Shown here in pieces: positions 53,724 through 63,538 of a DNA stretch of 64,000 bases. The notes below the pieces were generated by a model that saw nothing but the letters and a program-made list of their open reading frames with translations, was not told the DNA's origin and ran no database searches. This DNA comes from Trichomonas vaginalis G3 (lineage: Eukaryota > Parabasalia > Trichomonadida > Trichomonadidae): NCBI RefSeq assembly GCF_026262505.1, contig NC_067204.1, positions 10,983,501-11,047,500 of the forward strand, in the 5' to 3' direction. The position numbers were made by a program, and so were the translations under genes. Position 1 is the first letter of the stretch, and each line of letters opens with the position of its first letter.

Positions 53724-54308
53724 ATGAAGCAAGTTAAATTCGTCCCACACCAATCTCAATGGACCGATGAAGAGTTTCAAGCTATGGTTGAAGGTGTTGA
53801 GAACGACATAGACGGCGAACTTGAAGGAGCTCAAACCACAATTGCAACCAAAATTGCACAAGTCAAGGAACAGATAGCTCCACTTAAAGCTACCAAAGCT
53901 ACTCTTGACCTCATGGATAGTTACCGTTTAGATGTCAAGAGAGGAATAAGACAATTAAAATTAAAACTCTTAAATTACGAAGCTATACTCCAGAAGTTAG
54001 CAGAGATGAGAAGACTTTACCAGAGCTACTTACATGTAAGGGACTTACCTTCAAGCAGTCCGACCAAAGATGAATTTTCTGACATTGTCCCAATTTTGTC
54101 CGAAAGTCAGCTCAGATGTTTCGAACTGCTCCCAACATATCCAGAATATGAACGTTTGCCTGAACTCTTCCGCAATCTCAAAAAACGTTTTTTGGTTCTC
54201 ATGTTCGAAACTTTTATCGGAAGAGACAACAAACGTTCAGAAGAAGAACAAGATATTATTTTAAACTTGTTGTATGACTTAACCGTCATAACAAGCTTTT
54301 TGAAGTAA
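53724..54308 (+). CDS. Polinton B: unknown helical protein (194 residues)
   Basis: MKQVKFVPHQSQWTDEEFQAMVEGVENDIDG... is nearly all helical, with a coiled-coil-like middle (TTIATKIAQVKEQIAPLKATKATLDLMDSY) and LKLKLLNYEAILQKLAEMRRLYQSY. Looks whole. Not in A. Unknown. Confidence 0.55.
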   Translation: MKQVKFVPHQSQWTDEEFQAMVEGVENDIDGELEGAQTTIATKIAQVKEQIAPLKATKATLDLMDSYRLDVKRGIRQLKLKLLNYEAILQKLAEMRRLYQSYLHVRDLPSSSPTKDEFSDIVPILSESQLRCFELLPTYPEYERLPELFRNLKKRFLVLMFETFIGRDNKRSEEEQDIILNLLYDLTVITSFLK

Positions 54309-54340
54309 AACCGTCATTCTCAAACCACTTCATTTTTTCG

Positions 54341-55033
54341 ATGTCCGAACAAGCACCGAAGCCGAACACAATGGCAGATGTCCTTTCAATGTTGCCAGAC
54401 AAGCGCCCAGTTCAAATTCAAATTTTGAATTTGAAAGCTCATCTGACAAACACCGTTAAGACTCTCCAAAGTAGTCTTATGGAAGAGATGACCAAGCTCA
54501 AAGCCGATGTCCTCACGAACCAAGCTTCCAATGAGAAAGTCCTGAATGATTTGACGGAAACCTTGCGCAATTACGAGAGAGAGAACCGAGACCTTGCCAG
54601 ACTCATCTACCGTTTCTTCGAAGAGATAGACGCCATCTGGAAGGTACTCGGAAAGGACAGAACCTCCAACACCGTAATTCGTGAACACAGAATTGAAGAA
54701 GGAATTGTCGAGGAAGAAGAGGAAGAAGAGGAAGAAGATGAAGAAGAGAAACACGAAGAAGAGGAAGTTTGGGCAACCCTTGTTGCCGATGACGCTTACG
54801 AAATTTCCCAACCCTACCCATACCAAATCCGCAACAAGGAGACAGGCAAGGTTCTTACCCCAGTCCTCAACAACTTGGGACACTTGAACCTTAACCTTCG
54901 GAATCGCGGTTCAATCTCCATGGGCAAGCTTGTCGCAATTCAATGGGTTCCAAATCCAGACAAGAAGACGAGGGTCAGACACATTGACGGTGACAAGCTC
55001 AACAACCGTAAGGAGAACCTCGAGTGGTTCTAA
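54341..55033 (+). CDS. Polinton B: coiled-coil/acidic protein with C-terminal HNH-like domain
   Basis: 230 residues, looks whole. The N-terminal 110 residues are a coiled coil (LMEEMTKLKADVLTNQASNEKVLNDLTETLRNYEREN). An uninterrupted run of about 20 Glu/Asp follows. The last 85 residues (YEISQPYPYQIRNKETGKVLTPVLNNLGHLNLNLRNRGS..VAIQWVPNPDKKTRVRHIDGDKLNNRKENLEW) show the NUMOD4/HNH_3 pattern of homing endonucleases, with RHIDGDKLNNRKENL as the core. It may be a domesticated or regulatory HNH fusion. Host-type Inr TTCATTTTTTCG-ATG. High GC relative to structural genes. Confidence 0.65.
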   Translation: MSEQAPKPNTMADVLSMLPDKRPVQIQILNLKAHLTNTVKTLQSSLMEEMTKLKADVLTNQASNEKVLNDLTETLRNYERENRDLARLIYRFFEEIDAIWKVLGKDRTSNTVIREHRIEEGIVEEEEEEEEEDEEEKHEEEEVWATLVADDAYEISQPYPYQIRNKETGKVLTPVLNNLGHLNLNLRNRGSISMGKLVAIQWVPNPDKKTRVRHIDGDKLNNRKENLEWF

Positions 55034-55082
55034 GAGTAAAAAAATTTTATTTTAGGGGGAAACCCCGAGTAAATTTAGGTGT

Positions 55083-55358
55083 TTAGTTCATTAAGTGGGT
55101 TAAATTAAGGGTAATTTGGACAATTAGCTCCCGACCTCTGAATTGGACTCTTTCGTCATCCCAGTTGCGTAGGAGGTCGTCCCAGAGGAGTTGGTAGAAT
55201 TGCCATTCCAAGGACGATTTGTCCTCCCAGGCATTGAGGATGTACTGCTCGTAGAGTCTCATGACCTCTGCCTTGCACCAGACACCCTCTCCCTTGGAAC
55301 GTAAGGCTTCTTCGAAGTGCTCGAATGCGATTGGCTGCGGGACCATCTGAAATGACAC
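55083..55358 (-). CDS. Polinton B: small helical protein (91 residues)
   Basis: MSFQMVPQPIAFEHFEEALRSKGEGVWCKAEVMRLYEQYILNAWEDKSSLEWQFYQLLWDDLLRNWDDERV.. is Trp-rich and helical. It looks whole; the alternative start is the second Met. Not found in A. Unknown. Confidence 0.5.
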   Translation of the reverse strand: MSFQMVPQPIAFEHFEEALRSKGEGVWCKAEVMRLYEQYILNAWEDKSSLEWQFYQLLWDDLLRNWDDERVQFRGRELIVQITLNLTHLMN

Positions 55359-55376
55359 TTTTTGTCCGTTTGGTCA

Positions 55377-55484
55377 ATGTTCGTGTCTCGTGTCATAGTC
55401 GACGAAAATACAAACAAACAGGTTATATATGAGTTTGAGACCAAGAATGGTGTAACTCGACCTGTCCGATTCAAATTCGAATAA
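55377..55484 (+). CDS. Polinton B: 35-residue peptide
   Basis: MFVSRVIVDENTNKQVIYEFETKNGVTRPVRFKFE, a short beta-rich frame between divergent/convergent neighbours, with good codon composition. It is plausible but unproven, with no relatives known to me. Confidence 0.35.
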   Translation: MFVSRVIVDENTNKQVIYEFETKNGVTRPVRFKFE

Positions 55485-55491
55485 AAATTTT

Positions 55492-57638
55492 TTACTTCAT
55501 GCAATGTTTTATTTCTGTGCCGTCTTCAAGTATGCCCCAGTACTTACGCTTGGAGAGGACATGAACTTCGGTGAAAATTTTGTCCAATTTGAATTGACCC
55601 ATCTTTTCACCGACCATTCCCATTTCAATGAGTTTGTTGTATCCTTCTTCGTTCGTCATGAGTGCGTCAATGTTCTCATAGTAAACCACAACTTTCGATT
55701 TGACTTCGGAGAAGAATTTGTTGTAGTTGTCAAGGACTGCCTTTGCGAACTGAGGGTAGGACCAATGTTCGACAATAGGTTTTAATGTGGTTACTAAGCC
55801 ACTTTGACCTTGAGTGAATTCGTATTTCAAAACAAAAGGAGAAAACCTTTCAACAAAGTTGTCGACCTTCTCATAATGTTTACTCTTCATCTTTTGAGGT
55901 TTTTAATGGAATATCCCCATGTCGAATTCATAAGCAATTTGAGTGTCATTGCAAGTTTGGGGTTTGAAGCTTTCCTAATATCATACAGTTGTTGTATGAC
56001 TTTTCCAACTGTATAGTTCCTTCCTGGGAACTCACCGTCTTCGTTTGGAATTCCAGTCGGGATATATTGGACGAACCTCATGTGCAGCGTTAAGGTCGAC
56101 ATAGTATATCTTTTCATTGAGTCGAACTTGTCGCAACCAATGGGTCCAGTTCGTGGAAATTCAAGTGAGTCTCTTATCTTCTGAGAAACTTCGCCTGCTA
56201 TCTCATAAACATCGTCGAAGCAACCTGTTTCATATAAAACCTTCTGACCTAACTCAGATGCTCTCCAATACAATTTGACGTCAATTGGATGTCTCAATGG
56301 AAGTTTGTTTATAGCATCTTGAAGTTCTTGCAACCTCATTGGAAGTTCTTCTGGTTCAGGTTGGTATCCGAACAATCCAACTCCTTTTGGAACTGTGTAC
56401 TTCTTTTGTACTAGAACTTTGTCTGGAACAACTTTTGGTCTTGCTAACAATGAAAAGTTTGTTTCGTCTTTTGGTACAAAAGTTTCTGTCAGCTTGTCAT
56501 CTGGAATTGGTTCCAACAAACCTTTCTCGAAAAGAATGTTTACAGCTCTGACAATGTTGCACTTGCCTTTTCCGAACAATGGGTTTGTAAGACTTTCGTT
56601 CAACATGAAGTGGTTGTGGACAATTACAATCTTCAACCATGGTAAGTCTTTGTCAACAACATAGTCGTCATGTGAAGAACCTTTAGCTGTAGGTATGTTG
56701 ACTCGGATATTGACATTTGCCAACGGTGCAATTTTGCCAATTGACCTCTGAGAATGTACCTTGTCTTCACACATGACTCAAGATACTTCATCTTCTCATC
56801 TGTAACAAGACCAGAGTTCCTGAGACATGTAAGAATACAAGGTTCATTGACAATTGTTTCAATTGAATTGTAAATTCCATACCTTGTCAAGTCAATGTCA
56901 GACTTATTTATGAACGGGAAGTATCCAGCATGTTGTCTGACTGCTTGAGGGTTAGGTTGGTACCATTCGAACTTACACTTGCAATTCCTTCAATTGCATT
57001 CAAAATGTCTGAGTCGGAGTCAACCATTTGTTCTCTCTTTGTAGTCTTGAAAGCGTCAAGAAGCATTGCAGCTGTTGTGACATTGCCATGTGCATAGTAA
57101 ATGTGACCATCCAAATCTGTTACGGTTAGTCTGAGATTGTATCCTTTCTTATTTCCGTCTTGAATTGCAGCAAGTACTCCCATGAAGCCTTCTTTGTTCT
57201 TTCCTTCGTCAAAGTTTACTGTAAAGGTTCGACCAGATGTAATTTGACTTCTAACTTCACGATACTTTCATATGCATATCTTGTTCTTTCCATGGGAGCA
57301 TGTGCGTCTTCACCTTTTCCTTTTTTCCTTCTCAAAGGATGCAATTGTTCGTCATGTTTCCAGTAGAATCTGGCAAAGCCGTCGTGTCCTTCAACTTGAG
57401 GTTCACTAACATCGAAAGGCATGTCCATAAGACGTTCTTCTTCTAACCTCTCTAGTCTGTTTGGATAATTTGCGCGTGCTGTTTCCAAGTCCATTTCATA
57501 GCGAAGACCAGACAATTTGTCATAGACTTTTATGGGTCTTCCCTTCCTATATTTAAACTTCTTTGAAACTTTCCAACCATATCTTTCTAACTCTGCTTTT
57601 ATTCTAGCAGATTTTCTATCCATTCTATATGGGGGCAT
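55492..57638 (-). pseudogene. Polinton B: protein-primed-type DNA polymerase B region
   Basis: About 2.1 kb with polymerase B landmarks in order on the minus strand. The N-terminal domain starts MPPYRMDRKSARIK. Next comes RYGIYNSIETIVNEPCILTCLRNSG, the NCL-like segment typical of Polinton and NCLDV-related polymerases. The palm/fingers motif NPKLAMTLKLLMNSTWGYS (Kx3NSxYG form) follows, then YYENIDALMTN with ..GQFKLDKIFTEVHVLSKRKYWGI (motif C region and thumb). Protein-primed polymerases replicate linear genomes from terminal proteins. The region is broken. A keeps only the first about 75 codons. I could not place the exonuclease motifs confidently. Confidence 0.78.
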
Positions 57639-57668
57639 TTTTATAAAAATAAAAAAATATTTTTTTCT

Positions 57669-58251
57669 TTACTTTACATAACCGCCTGCTGCCATAAGTC
57701 TTTGACGCCAACCCATACCAGCTAATGAAGGTTGACTTGGTTTAGTTTGGAAACTAACTTTGGTTTTGGTTTATCTTCAGTTTTTGGCTCCCTTCTTCTA
57801 TCGGTTTTTCGTCACTTTTCGGTTCCTCTGACTTTACCTCACTTGCAGGTATGGTTGTGTCGTCAACATCTTCATAAATATCATATGCCATTTGTTTTTG
57901 TTTTCCTTTCAACTTTTTGTGTTTGTTGTAAAGTTTAGAATATTTCGACTCTAAGTCAATGAGATGTTCTATAATGAACTGTTGGTCAGTGAAGTAAACT
58001 TTTCCATCTGTTGTCTCGAAAGCTCCTTCAGACTTCAATATTTTATTTGTGAGAGTCTGTTTCTTTTTTGAGATACTAGCCGTTCCATTTCTATGAAAAG
58101 TGACTTTGTAGTTAGGGTTTGTATTTCCAGACCTGGCACTTTCTATTATTGAATTTTTCTCTTCATCTGTAAGTTCTTTGACAGGTTTTGACAATGGTTC
58201 TGAACTTTTTGTTTGTGGTGTCAAATCTACCGTTTCAACTTCTTCGGTCAT
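57669..58251 (-). pseudogene. Polinton B: unknown charged protein
   Basis: MTEEVETVDLTPQTKSSEPLSKPVKELTDEEKNSIIESARSGN, then FHRNGTASISKKKQTL, a helical FIIEHLIDLESKYSKLYNKHKKLKGKQ, an acidic ASEVKSEEPKSDEKP, and an end near GYVK. Probably extended or disordered. TTTTTTACTGAGATGAA-ATG leader. Broken. Confidence 0.5.
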
Positions 58252-58270
58252 TTCATCTCAGTAAAAAATT

Positions 58271-58426
58271 TTAGTTTGGTTTGTTTTCAACTGGTTGTTT
58301 AGGTTTTTTAAGTCGGTCTAAAACTTCCTGAGGTATAGGAAGAACTTGACAAACACGTGGTTGTGTAACTGCTGGAAGTCGACAAATCCATCTTGAACCC
58401 ATTTGTCTCAATGCTGTATTGTTCAT
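58271..58426 (-). CDS. Polinton B: 51-residue small protein
   Basis: MNNTALRQMGSRWICRLPAVTQPRVCQVLPIPQEVLDRLKKPKQ.. looks whole. Basic and Pro-rich; conserved in A (15242-15395) at the same place between neighbours. The leader TTTTTTACTGAGATGAA is identical to the next gene's. Possibly a small virion peptide. Confidence 0.5.
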   Translation of the reverse strand: MNNTALRQMGSRWICRLPAVTQPRVCQVLPIPQEVLDRLKKPKQPVENKPN

Positions 58427-58427
58427 T

Positions 58428-58847
58428 TCATCTCAGTAAAAAATTTACATTCCCCACGTTTGAGGCGGTTGCGGTTGGTTGTTTGTTTACCCACTGTTGT
58501 GCATGGTTATATCCTCTGTTAAAGAATCTTTCACCTTGGTCCATATAGTGCCCTGCTTGGTTATAGTAGTCATTTGCTTTGTTATAGTAGTTTCCTGCTT
58601 GTCTTCCTACATTGTCCATCCATCCTTGAACTTTTCCTCTTGTTTCAGGATTTGGAATAAGATTTGCTGCATCTCGTGCTACCTCCCAACCTTTCTGTAC
58701 AGTTTGTATAATAGGTTGTGCTTTCTCTTTAAGTATACCTAATGTACTCAAAATCTTCCTTCCAATTCCAAATGCACCTCTGGCTATTGTTCCCACTGCG
58801 GGCAAAAATCTGGATGCAACTCCTGCTAATGCGCCAAATAAACCCAT
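58428..58847 (-). CDS. Polinton B: MGLFG amphipathic virion-type protein
   Basis: 139 residues. MGLFGALAGVASRFLPAVGTIARGAFGIGRKILSTLG is a long amphipathic/hydrophobic start (a Gly2 position would suit N-myristoylation, though the local consensus is weak). ILKEKAQPIIQTVQKGWEVARDAANLI and an Asn/Tyr/Gln-rich repeat region (YYNKANDYYNQAGHY) follow. By character it is a small membrane-active or internal virion protein. It is divergent from the integrase with a 17-base gap, so the two share a promoter. Confidence 0.55.
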   Translation of the reverse strand: MGLFGALAGVASRFLPAVGTIARGAFGIGRKILSTLGILKEKAQPIIQTVQKGWEVARDAANLIPNPETRGKVQGWMDNVGRQAGNYYNKANDYYNQAGHYMDQGERFFNRGYNHAQQWVNKQPTATASNVGNVNFLLR

Positions 58848-58864
58848 TTCTTATAGGGTAAAAA

Positions 58865-59824
58865 ATGACGAATCCAAACAAGGACCCCTATGTTTCTAAA
58901 GCGACAAAGAAAGCACTCATGATAAAAATCTTTAGTTCAACACCAAATGCTTGGTTTATGGATATCTTGGAAAACATTCCGAGGTATAGAGAAGATGGAC
59001 CACCATACTGGCTAATATTTGTCGGTCAAAACACAAGATACTGTGAAGCCATACCATTACAGTCCAAAAATATTTTAGATGTGAAAACTGCTTTGACAAT
59101 ATTCGTTGACAAATACCATCCAACAAAACTGACATCTGACTGTGAAAGTTCTTTCAAATCAGACGATATTAAAAACTATCTGCGTTCAAAAAATGTAAAC
59201 CAATATTTCATTGTCGACCAAAACCATTCTGCTCTTGGTGTCATTGACAGTTGTATAAAAATCTTAAGAGACTTAAACCAACCACAAGGTGGTGAAGCAA
59301 ATGAAATGTCATATGACGACAAATATAGACACTTCTCCATGGCAAAGATGAGACAAGTTTTAAATATTTACAATAGCCGTAAACAAAAAGGTTTGGGAAA
59401 CCACTCCCCCGAAGAAATGAAAAACAACCCCGACTTAGAGAAAGACTATATATTTAATAGTTTAGTCAAAAGAGACAAACAAGAAAGAATGCCAGGCTTC
59501 AAACTTAAGAAAGGTGACAAAGTAAAAATAGAAATACCTAAACGCGACCCATATGAAAATACTATTGACTATGACAACAATGGGAACTCGACAGGTACTC
59601 GCATTCGTGTTCGTAAAAATAGAAGAAAGTATACAAGAGAATATTATGAAGTTTTAGGCAAACATGGCAAAATGTACAGACTGCAAGCAGAAGATAAAAC
59701 TACTATTGTCAGACCTCGTTTCAAACTTGTCAAAGTTCAAGGTGGTATACTTTCAAAGACAGTTCCTAACAAATATAAGACAACTCCTGACGAATATGCT
59801 AAAGAAGTTGAAAATGACGACTAA
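58865..59824 (+). CDS. Polinton B: retroviral-type integrase
   Basis: 319 residues, looks whole. The RNase H-fold core has acidic residues at D33 (AWFMDILENI), D92 (KLTSDCESSF) and D128 (NHSALGVIDS), with exactly 35 residues between the second and third (a DD35-type spacing). The C-terminal part has GFKLKKGDKVKIEIPKRDP and a basic RIRVRKNRRKYTREYYEVL..RPRFKLVKV domain, an SH3-like integrase tail. The family joins Polinton ends to target DNA with a short target duplication. Its stop overlaps that of the convergent fibre gene. Confidence 0.87.
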   Translation: MTNPNKDPYVSKATKKALMIKIFSSTPNAWFMDILENIPRYREDGPPYWLIFVGQNTRYCEAIPLQSKNILDVKTALTIFVDKYHPTKLTSDCESSFKSDDIKNYLRSKNVNQYFIVDQNHSALGVIDSCIKILRDLNQPQGGEANEMSYDDKYRHFSMAKMRQVLNIYNSRKQKGLGNHSPEEMKNNPDLEKDYIFNSLVKRDKQERMPGFKLKKGDKVKIEIPKRDPYENTIDYDNNGNSTGTRIRVRKNRRKYTREYYEVLGKHGKMYRLQAEDKTTIVRPRFKLVKVQGGILSKTVPNKYKTTPDEYAKEVENDD

Positions 59825-61089
59825 GCAATTCTATACCATGCGTAAACTGTCATGTAAGGTGGCATGTAGTCTTTACTTTGTCCCGTTGTTTGCGTATATC
59901 CTGAAACGCGATGTGTATGGTTTCCTCTCCCTGAGTGTCACTCCAGTAACAATTTATAGCAAACTTAACGTCGTCTTTAACATCATATCCTTTACCTTTT
60001 TCATTCTGACCAATCCCAAAATCTATGCTTATGCCAACCTGCTTCAGATGTACTTAAATTATGTAGTGACTGTGTGCAGGTAAATTTTCACCTGAAATCG
60101 TTTTACTTCCACCTGTTTCCTTTGAAGAGTTTGCACAATACAAAAACCTGTCGACTATTTGAGTCCAAGTTCCAAAACCAAGTAACTTCTGGTCTGGTAG
60201 AGTTCATTGACGTATAAATAGAACCTATAGGATATACTGTTTGAAGTATTTCTGTCTTTAACGTTTGAAGCTCTGTTTTGTCAGCTTTTTTATCTAACTC
60301 ATCGTTAACATATGTTTTGTCAGCTTTTTTATCATATAAATCTTGAGCAGTGAATTTAACTTTGTTTTCATCCTCCATGACATAGACATTTCTACATCTA
60401 ATGTATCTCATCGTTGTTATGTCTTCTTCCGATGTTAAACCTTGTGGAAAGTTAGGAGGTTTCCAATTTAATACATCCCCACCAGTTTCTTCAACCGTTC
60501 CTTCAATATTTTCTATACCAACAGTTGCGAAGAAATCGTGTGTATGTCCAACGTCACTTTTCCTGTTTAAGGTTTCTTGTAAGTTTGTAATATCAGATAT
60601 GGTATGTGTATGAGTCTTTTTAGAATATTCTTTGTCAGCTCTTGTCACTTCACTTGACATTTTATTGTCAACATATGTTTTATCTGCTTTGTCATCTAAC
60701 ATTGCTGGTAGTTCATCTACGTCATAGATGTTATGTGTATGATGTTTTTGTGGGTATGTTCTATCTGTCCATGCGAGAATATAGTCTCTTGTTGCATCTA
60801 CATATTCTTTGTCAGCTTTGTTGTCAATATCTGCTTTCAAAAGAAGTTCATTTATAGGTTTCTCGTTTAAAGTTCCTTTTGTTGGATTTATACAGACAGT
60901 ATGGTTCTTATTGTCTTGAAACAGAAACTCATCTGTCATTGGGTTTAATGTCAGTTTTAAGTTTCCTTCTTTCAATGACTCAGATATCTTAGAATAGTTT
61001 GAAAAGTTTGTTGTGTTCTTATTTAGAGCTTGCATAATGAGTTGTCGGTTGTGTTGTATTTCTCTCATAGACGCTGTTTCATTTGACAT
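59821..61089 (-). pseudogene. Polinton B: phage-type tail fibre/collar protein
   Basis: N-terminus as in A (MSNETASMREIQHNRQLIMQALNKNTTN), then KADKEYVD, a different shaft with repeats such as KADKTYVDN, HTHTISDI and HTHDFF, and a unique insert (about residues 190-250: NIEGTVEETGGDVLNWKPPNFPQG). The collar start YPIGSIYTSMNST and end MPPYMTVYAWYRIA-type follow. The closest known relatives in style are phage short tail fibres and receptor-binding tips. Broken. The centre of the gene differs from A while both ends match. Confidence 0.75.
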
Positions 61090-61107
61090 TTTTATTCTAG
61101 ATAAAAT

Positions 61108-61956
61108 ATGCTTCCAATAGAAAAAGAAAATTCAAGAGTTGCTACAACTAAACCATTAGATGAACTTTTTACTAATGTCGGTCAAAAGTTTGAGACAGAG
61201 ACCGTAAAGCATGAAGGCTATCGTTTTGACTACCCGTTAAGATGGTTAAGAGACCCATCTGTCACAAAAGCTATTGGCTTTCGTAGAATGAAGTTTGTGT
61301 CTGTAGAAGATAAAAGTTTTCCATTTATTGTAAGGTTTCATATAGATTATATATCTGAAGGGAAACGAAAAATGTGGGAAGAAATTGAGCTAATACAAGT
61401 TGACCTTTCATCTTCTCTACAGACTGCGTTAAAAAATATAGAAGATAAAATAAATTCATGTTATGCAAAATATGCTGATGAATATGCAAATACCGAGAGC
61501 ACACTTTATGTGAGAATTGTATATGACAAACAAAATTCACAAGTGTCATTTCAAATCTACGAAGACAATCCAAAGAAAGACGAACAAATATATACAGAAT
61601 TCACTGCAATGTCATGGTATTATTTGCAAAGAATGTTAAATCAGAAAGTCGAACTTCCTTTAGCAAATATTTACAGTCGATATGCAAGAGATGAACCATA
61701 TTTATTTAAAGATGTTTTCGACCCAGCTGCTATTATTGTTCATGCTTCATTTTCTGGCGCTCAAAACTCTTTCTTATGCTTGGCAAATGACTTTTACGAA
61801 AAACCTACAAAGCTATATGAACCACCAAGTGGAAGTATTTCAGACTTTCAAGTATGGTTTACTACAGATGGAAGAAAGAGAATAATTCCATTATACCATG
61901 CGTTTTACTTAGAACTTAGTTTCATATACAACTACTATCGAACGGTAAAAATATAA
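61108..61956 (+). CDS. Polinton B: variable-core protein (282 residues)
   Basis: Looks whole and has exactly the same length as A's version. The ends are identical to A's, while the core (about residues 63-210, FVSVEDKSFPFIVRFHIDYISEG...SRYARDEPYLF) is different but keeps scattered positions (YDK/R.N..V, SWY..QRMLNQ). It is divergent from the fibre gene with 18 bases between ATGs. Candidate second surface protein. No family is recognised. Confidence 0.68.
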   Translation: MLPIEKENSRVATTKPLDELFTNVGQKFETETVKHEGYRFDYPLRWLRDPSVTKAIGFRRMKFVSVEDKSFPFIVRFHIDYISEGKRKMWEEIELIQVDLSSSLQTALKNIEDKINSCYAKYADEYANTESTLYVRIVYDKQNSQVSFQIYEDNPKKDEQIYTEFTAMSWYYLQRMLNQKVELPLANIYSRYARDEPYLFKDVFDPAAIIVHASFSGAQNSFLCLANDFYEKPTKLYEPPSGSISDFQVWFTTDGRKRIIPLYHAFYLELSFIYNYYRTVKI

Positions 61957-61960
61957 TTTT

Positions 61961-62202
61961 TTAATACGGTTGAGGTGTTGGATTTGGTTGCCAACTAGAC
62001 TGTGGTGCAGGTTCAGGCTGTTGTATAACAGGAGCTTGTTCTTCTGGTTCAGGGTCTTTAGGTATAATACCAACAAACTGACCTACCCTTTTACCAATAT
62101 TTTTGACTCCGTTCCAAATTCCTCTTCCTACGGTTTTATTCCATTCCATATACCTCTTCCAACATTTCGAAAGAAGTTTCCAATACTACTGAAGAAACCC
62201 AT
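61961..62202 (-). pseudogene. Polinton B: MGFFS amphipathic repeat peptide
   Basis: Counterpart of A 19040-19282, with GRGIWNGVKNIGKRVGQFVG repeats and the Pro-rich NPTPQPY end. Same likely role (membrane-active or DNA-binding virion peptide, by inference). Broken. Confidence 0.5.
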
Positions 62203-62220
62203 TTTACTATATGTAAAAAT

Positions 62221-62583
62221 CTAATGTCCGCCTAGTCTCTTACGTTTCCTGTTGAGTTCCATAGCATTCTTTAACTGGAGCTCATACATTCTGTTTCTCC
62301 TCTGGTAGAAAACATATTCTGGGTCAACTCCTGTGTTCGCGTCATCTGCATAAAGTTGTTTATATCCCACTTCAGGGTTTGTATAAAACTCTTTCCATCT
62401 CATATTTGCATACCATGGTGGCAAACCTAACGCAGCGTCATTTGACATGGCAGTTTGCATTTGTACATCTGTTGGCACTTGACCATAGTTTGCCATTGCA
62501 GTTTGTATTCTAACTTCATTTGGAATATTCTCTGGGTTTGGTTGTCCAGGTTGCTGTGCATTCGCTAAGTTCTGTGCGTCCAT
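62221..62583 (-). CDS. Polinton B: unknown 120-residue protein
   Basis: Identical in translation to A 19301-19663 (MDAQNLANAQQPGQPNPEN... KRKRLGGH). It has internal TAM(A/S)N repeats and a basic C-terminus. Looks whole. Probably a structural or accessory virion protein; the position is within the right-hand block of small minus-strand genes. Confidence 0.62.
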   Translation of the reverse strand: MDAQNLANAQQPGQPNPENIPNEVRIQTAMANYGQVPTDVQMQTAMSNDAALGLPPWYANMRWKEFYTNPEVGYKQLYADDANTGVDPEYVFYQRRNRMYELQLKNAMELNRKRKRLGGH

Positions 62584-62606
62584 TTAATATTAGATAAAAA
62601 TATCTC

Positions 62607-62738
62607 TTACGAGTACATATACTGAACATTTGCAGGCATTGGTTCATCTTCATATTCTCTATATCTTTCTGCCACGTCAAATAAGTAAATGACACAATGG
62701 AAAAAACCTAAAACAAGTAGTCCTATTTCAAACCACAT
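62607..62738 (-). CDS. Polinton B: 43-residue single-span membrane peptide
   Basis: Same as A 19687-19818, with MWFEIGLLVLGFFHCVIYLF and an acidic tail. It overlaps the end of the methyltransferase gene by 16 bases. Looks whole. Confidence 0.52.
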   Translation of the reverse strand: MWFEIGLLVLGFFHCVIYLFDVAERYREYEDEPMPANVQYMYS

Positions 62739-63538
62739 TTACTTACTAGTAAAATTTCTTTGTTATGACACTTTCTCCAGTTTATAGGACCTCTCTCATA
62801 TTCTATCTTATCGTATCTAAACTCATAGTCATGTATGTCCTCTAACCATCTCATGACACTTTCCAAACCACTTTTATCGGATGTAAAGTAAAAGCATGGA
62901 TGGTTATGTAAAACGTCTAAAGTTTCTAAAGAGTCTCTCAAAGTCCAGTCTACTTGGTATTGAAAATCCCATGTGTTATAGAACGGCGGGTCCACTATAA
63001 AGAAAACATTTTCCTCCTTGTCTTTATATTTTTCATACAAATCTGTCCAATGACATCTCACAAACTCTATACCCTCAATATATTTTTCTATGTCCTCTTT
63101 GAAAACATTTGTATAGTTAGATATAAAACTTTTGACATAAGTGTTTCAATGTCATGAACTCTTATAGCACCACTATATAATAGTCTAGCAGATATACTAT
63201 CCCGTCTATATATTCTGCTTTTTTCAAAATCTCTCTCACAATATTTTTCTTATCTAATGGTATACGTTCCATCTTACCTATAGGTATCTTTTCTTTTAAC
63301 TCTTTCAATATTTGTTTTGTCTGGAATATGTTTGAGACGGTTCATATAGTTGTCGAAGTCATTGCATATAATCTTTGAGTCAGGAAATACGGTATGACAT
63401 AATGGGATATATAGAAACTTCCACCGAACAAATCTACAAATGTTAGACCATTCGGTAGTTTCTTAAGTTCTCTCAATAGAATATCTTTACATTACTCTTA
63501 TTTCCAAAGAACGTAACGGTGGTTTTTGTAAAATTCAT
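62723..63538 (-). pseudogene. Polinton B: D12-class adenine DNA methyltransferase remnant
   Basis: Counterpart of A 19803-20621. The DPPFYNTWDF catalytic motif and the C-terminal region are clear. Broken in this copy, whereas A's looks whole. Confidence 0.75.

Noticed and set aside
53421-53861. 146-residue minus-strand frame
   Set aside because: It crosses the starts of two plus-strand genes and the T-rich promoter, and lacks a leader of either promoter type.
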